Assembly: GCA_003161435.1 (NCBI GenBank)
Contig: PMOS01000020.1
Span: 145,439 to 209,438 of the forward strand
Origin: Vulcanimicrobiota bacterium
Lineage (GTDB): Bacteria; Vulcanimicrobiota; Vulcanimicrobiia; Vulcanimicrobiales; Vulcanimicrobiaceae
DNA: 64,000 nucleotides
Direction of reading: 5' to 3'
Shown in pieces: positions 63,078-64,000 of this stretch. The number at the start of each line of letters is the position of its first letter. The stretch's first letter is position 1. Below the pieces are notes generated by a model that ran no database searches, had not been told where the DNA came from, and was given only the letters and a program-made list of their open reading frames with translations. Both the position numbers and the translations under genes were made by a program.

Positions 63078-63776
63078 TTAGTCCGAGTTCGCCACCTCGC
63101 AGACCATGCTGTACTTTCCACTCCAACCGATGTAGCAGCGCTTCTTCGATCCGTCGTCGTCGGTGAACGAGGCAACTGCTCCCGGACCATTCTCCGTTAC
63201 GAGCGTAAAGCCGTGGTGGTTGCTGTACGTCACCGTGCCGAGGAAGGTTACCGCCGCATCGTTGTACTGGTAGACCTGTGCATTGTTCACCGACCCTTGA
63301 CTGTCGACGGTGGCGACGAACAGCGCGTACGCACCTCCCAGATTCGCAAAGATGTACTTCGTCGGGTCTACGCAGTCGAACGAGCCGTACTTCTTGTATT
63401 GAACCTTGACGGTTTGCGGGCCCGCGCACGGAAGATCCGACCGCACGGTCATGTACGGCGAGCTTACAATGAGCTGGCGGATCTCTGAGGGGTCGATGCC
63501 GCTGCGCGATTGTGTCCGCGACGTTATCGATCTGTAAATCTTCGCGCAGTCATCGGGATTCTCCAGGCAGTAGTGTAGCGTCCACGAGAGCATCCGACCG
63601 AACATGCACTGCCAGTCGCAACCCTGCTGGTCGCTCGATTGTGCAATCACGCGAGTTTGCTGGACGACCGACGCGCCTCGAGAGACGTCTTGGGCACCTA
63701 GACCCACCGTGCTCGTCGCCCCGGGTGCGATGACAAACTGAGCCGCCAAAACCAAACTCAGCAGAAATGTGAACAT
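63078..63776 (-). CDS. Secreted cysteine-containing protein of unknown function
   Basis: 232 aa, signal peptide MFTFLLSLVLAAQFVIAPG. Five to seven cysteines (GCDWQCMFGRM, HYCLENPDDCAKIY, LPCAGP, FDCVD, KRCYIGW, MVCEV) suit disulfides after export. C-terminal beta-rich segment (SNHHGFTLVTENGPGAVASF). No family recognised. Codon use is less GC-biased than in neighbours. Confidence 0.75.
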   Translation of the reverse strand: MFTFLLSLVLAAQFVIAPGATSTVGLGAQDVSRGASVVQQTRVIAQSSDQQGCDWQCMFGRMLSWTLHYCLENPDDCAKIYRSITSRTQSRSGIDPSEIRQLIVSSPYMTVRSDLPCAGPQTVKVQYKKYGSFDCVDPTKYIFANLGGAYALFVATVDSQGSVNNAQVYQYNDAAVTFLGTVTYSNHHGFTLVTENGPGAVASFTDDDGSKKRCYIGWSGKYSMVCEVANSD

Positions 63777-64000
63777 TATTCACGCCCCTCACGCCGCCGT
63801 TCAACCACGCCGGCACGAAACGCATTTGACACGGTTCGGCGCGCTCCTCTAGCTGAGCAGAGGGGGCGACGACTCACCTGGAAGACAATACAATGTCGTT
63901 GGAGCGATACCATCGCACGCGCGGGCGTGCAGCGACCGCCGACGTAGCCGAGGTCGTCGACGGGGTCCGTCGCGTCGCTGATGGTGAACGTTGCGCACGG
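63777..64000. other. Window end, no supported gene
   Basis: Several frames are open to the edge, none with recognisable protein features. AATACAATGTCG near 63888 has a weak -10-like look. Confidence 0.2.

Noticed and set aside
62855-63166. 103-aa plus-strand ORF (MDLKAALELLIASDDREVC...)
   Set aside because: TTG start without a clear ribosome site, and low-complexity Ser/Arg sequence after about 40 residues, antisense to the 63078-63776 gene; a short real protein cannot be excluded.

Overview
The window is about 64 kb of GC-rich, densely packed bacterial chromosome. Most genes are pure chromosomal housekeeping or metabolism. There is no rRNA, tRNA, CRISPR array or insertion sequence that I can see. 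The mix suggests an uncultured soil-type lineage such as Candidatus Eremiobacterota (WPS-2): rpsR-rplI followed by a LonC-like protease and an intein-bearing dnaB, many secreted proteins with Pro/Thr linkers, an ice-binding protein, and frequent ATGA/GTGA start-stop overlaps. That taxonomic guess is inference; no 16S gene is present to settle it.

Layout. 1-3.1 kb: two tandem, overlapping c-di-GMP signalling genes (GAF-PAS-GGDEF, the second with EAL), the first cut by the window edge. 3.2-6.4 kb: DUF488 protein, cytochrome P450, secreted protein. 6.4-10 kb: two small minus-strand operons, ArsR-SRPBCC-DoxX-VOC and VOC-BNR propeller-MoaD, with the 3' remnant of a sigma factor between them. 10.1-13.4 kb: a large ATPase-LuxR regulator and a decayed fragment of a paralogue. 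13.5-18 kb: metallopeptidase-SET pair, serine hydrolase, an orphan ModA-like protein and secreted proteins. 18-25.3 kb: HxlR/MATE divergon, then an ABC importer joined to a two-subunit thiamine-diphosphate decarboxylase and facing an aldehyde dehydrogenase. 25.3-31 kb: secreted proteins and an acyl-CoA dehydrogenase/ligase pair. 31-32.5 kb: a compact operon of a 50-aa membrane protein (absent from the ORF track), an ECF sigma factor and an O6-alkylguanine methyltransferase with a C-terminal Ada-type cysteine module. 32.5-38 kb: OmpA-like lipoprotein, RsbW-like ATPase, two SDRs, PPK2. 38.1-43.5 kb: structured leader, rpsR, rplI, Lon-like protease, dnaB with a 419-aa LAGLIDADG intein. 43.5-48.8 kb: VOC, class-I amidotransferase-like hydrolase, GGDEF-EAL, YeiH-type permease, gamma-carbonic-anhydrase-like protein. 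48.8-55.9 kb: propeller protein, ketopantoate reductase/FAH/alcohol dehydrogenase operon, TupABC tungstate importer, MarR operon. 55.9-60.1 kb: H1-like basic protein, copper-amine-oxidase-N/barrel protein, ice-binding protein, Mop and ModA. 60.2-62.8 kb: a Met/Cys-rich leader peptide and attenuator ahead of metY-metX. 63-64 kb: one secreted protein.

The regulatory observations I find most interesting are (i) the 24-codon leader peptide with four Met and two Cys codons, an apparently leaderless promoter and an intrinsic terminator in front of metYX; (ii) an identical GTTGC-N5-GCAAC operator with the same spacing to TATGAT and to the start codon at two unlinked loci (MATE and MarR genes); and (iii) several promoters whose -10 element sits 6-9 bases before the start codon, pointing to leaderless transcription. 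Mo/W handling is a recurring theme: TupABC, two ModA-type proteins without permeases, Mop, a MoaD-like protein and a molybdenum-oxidoreductase-like fragment.
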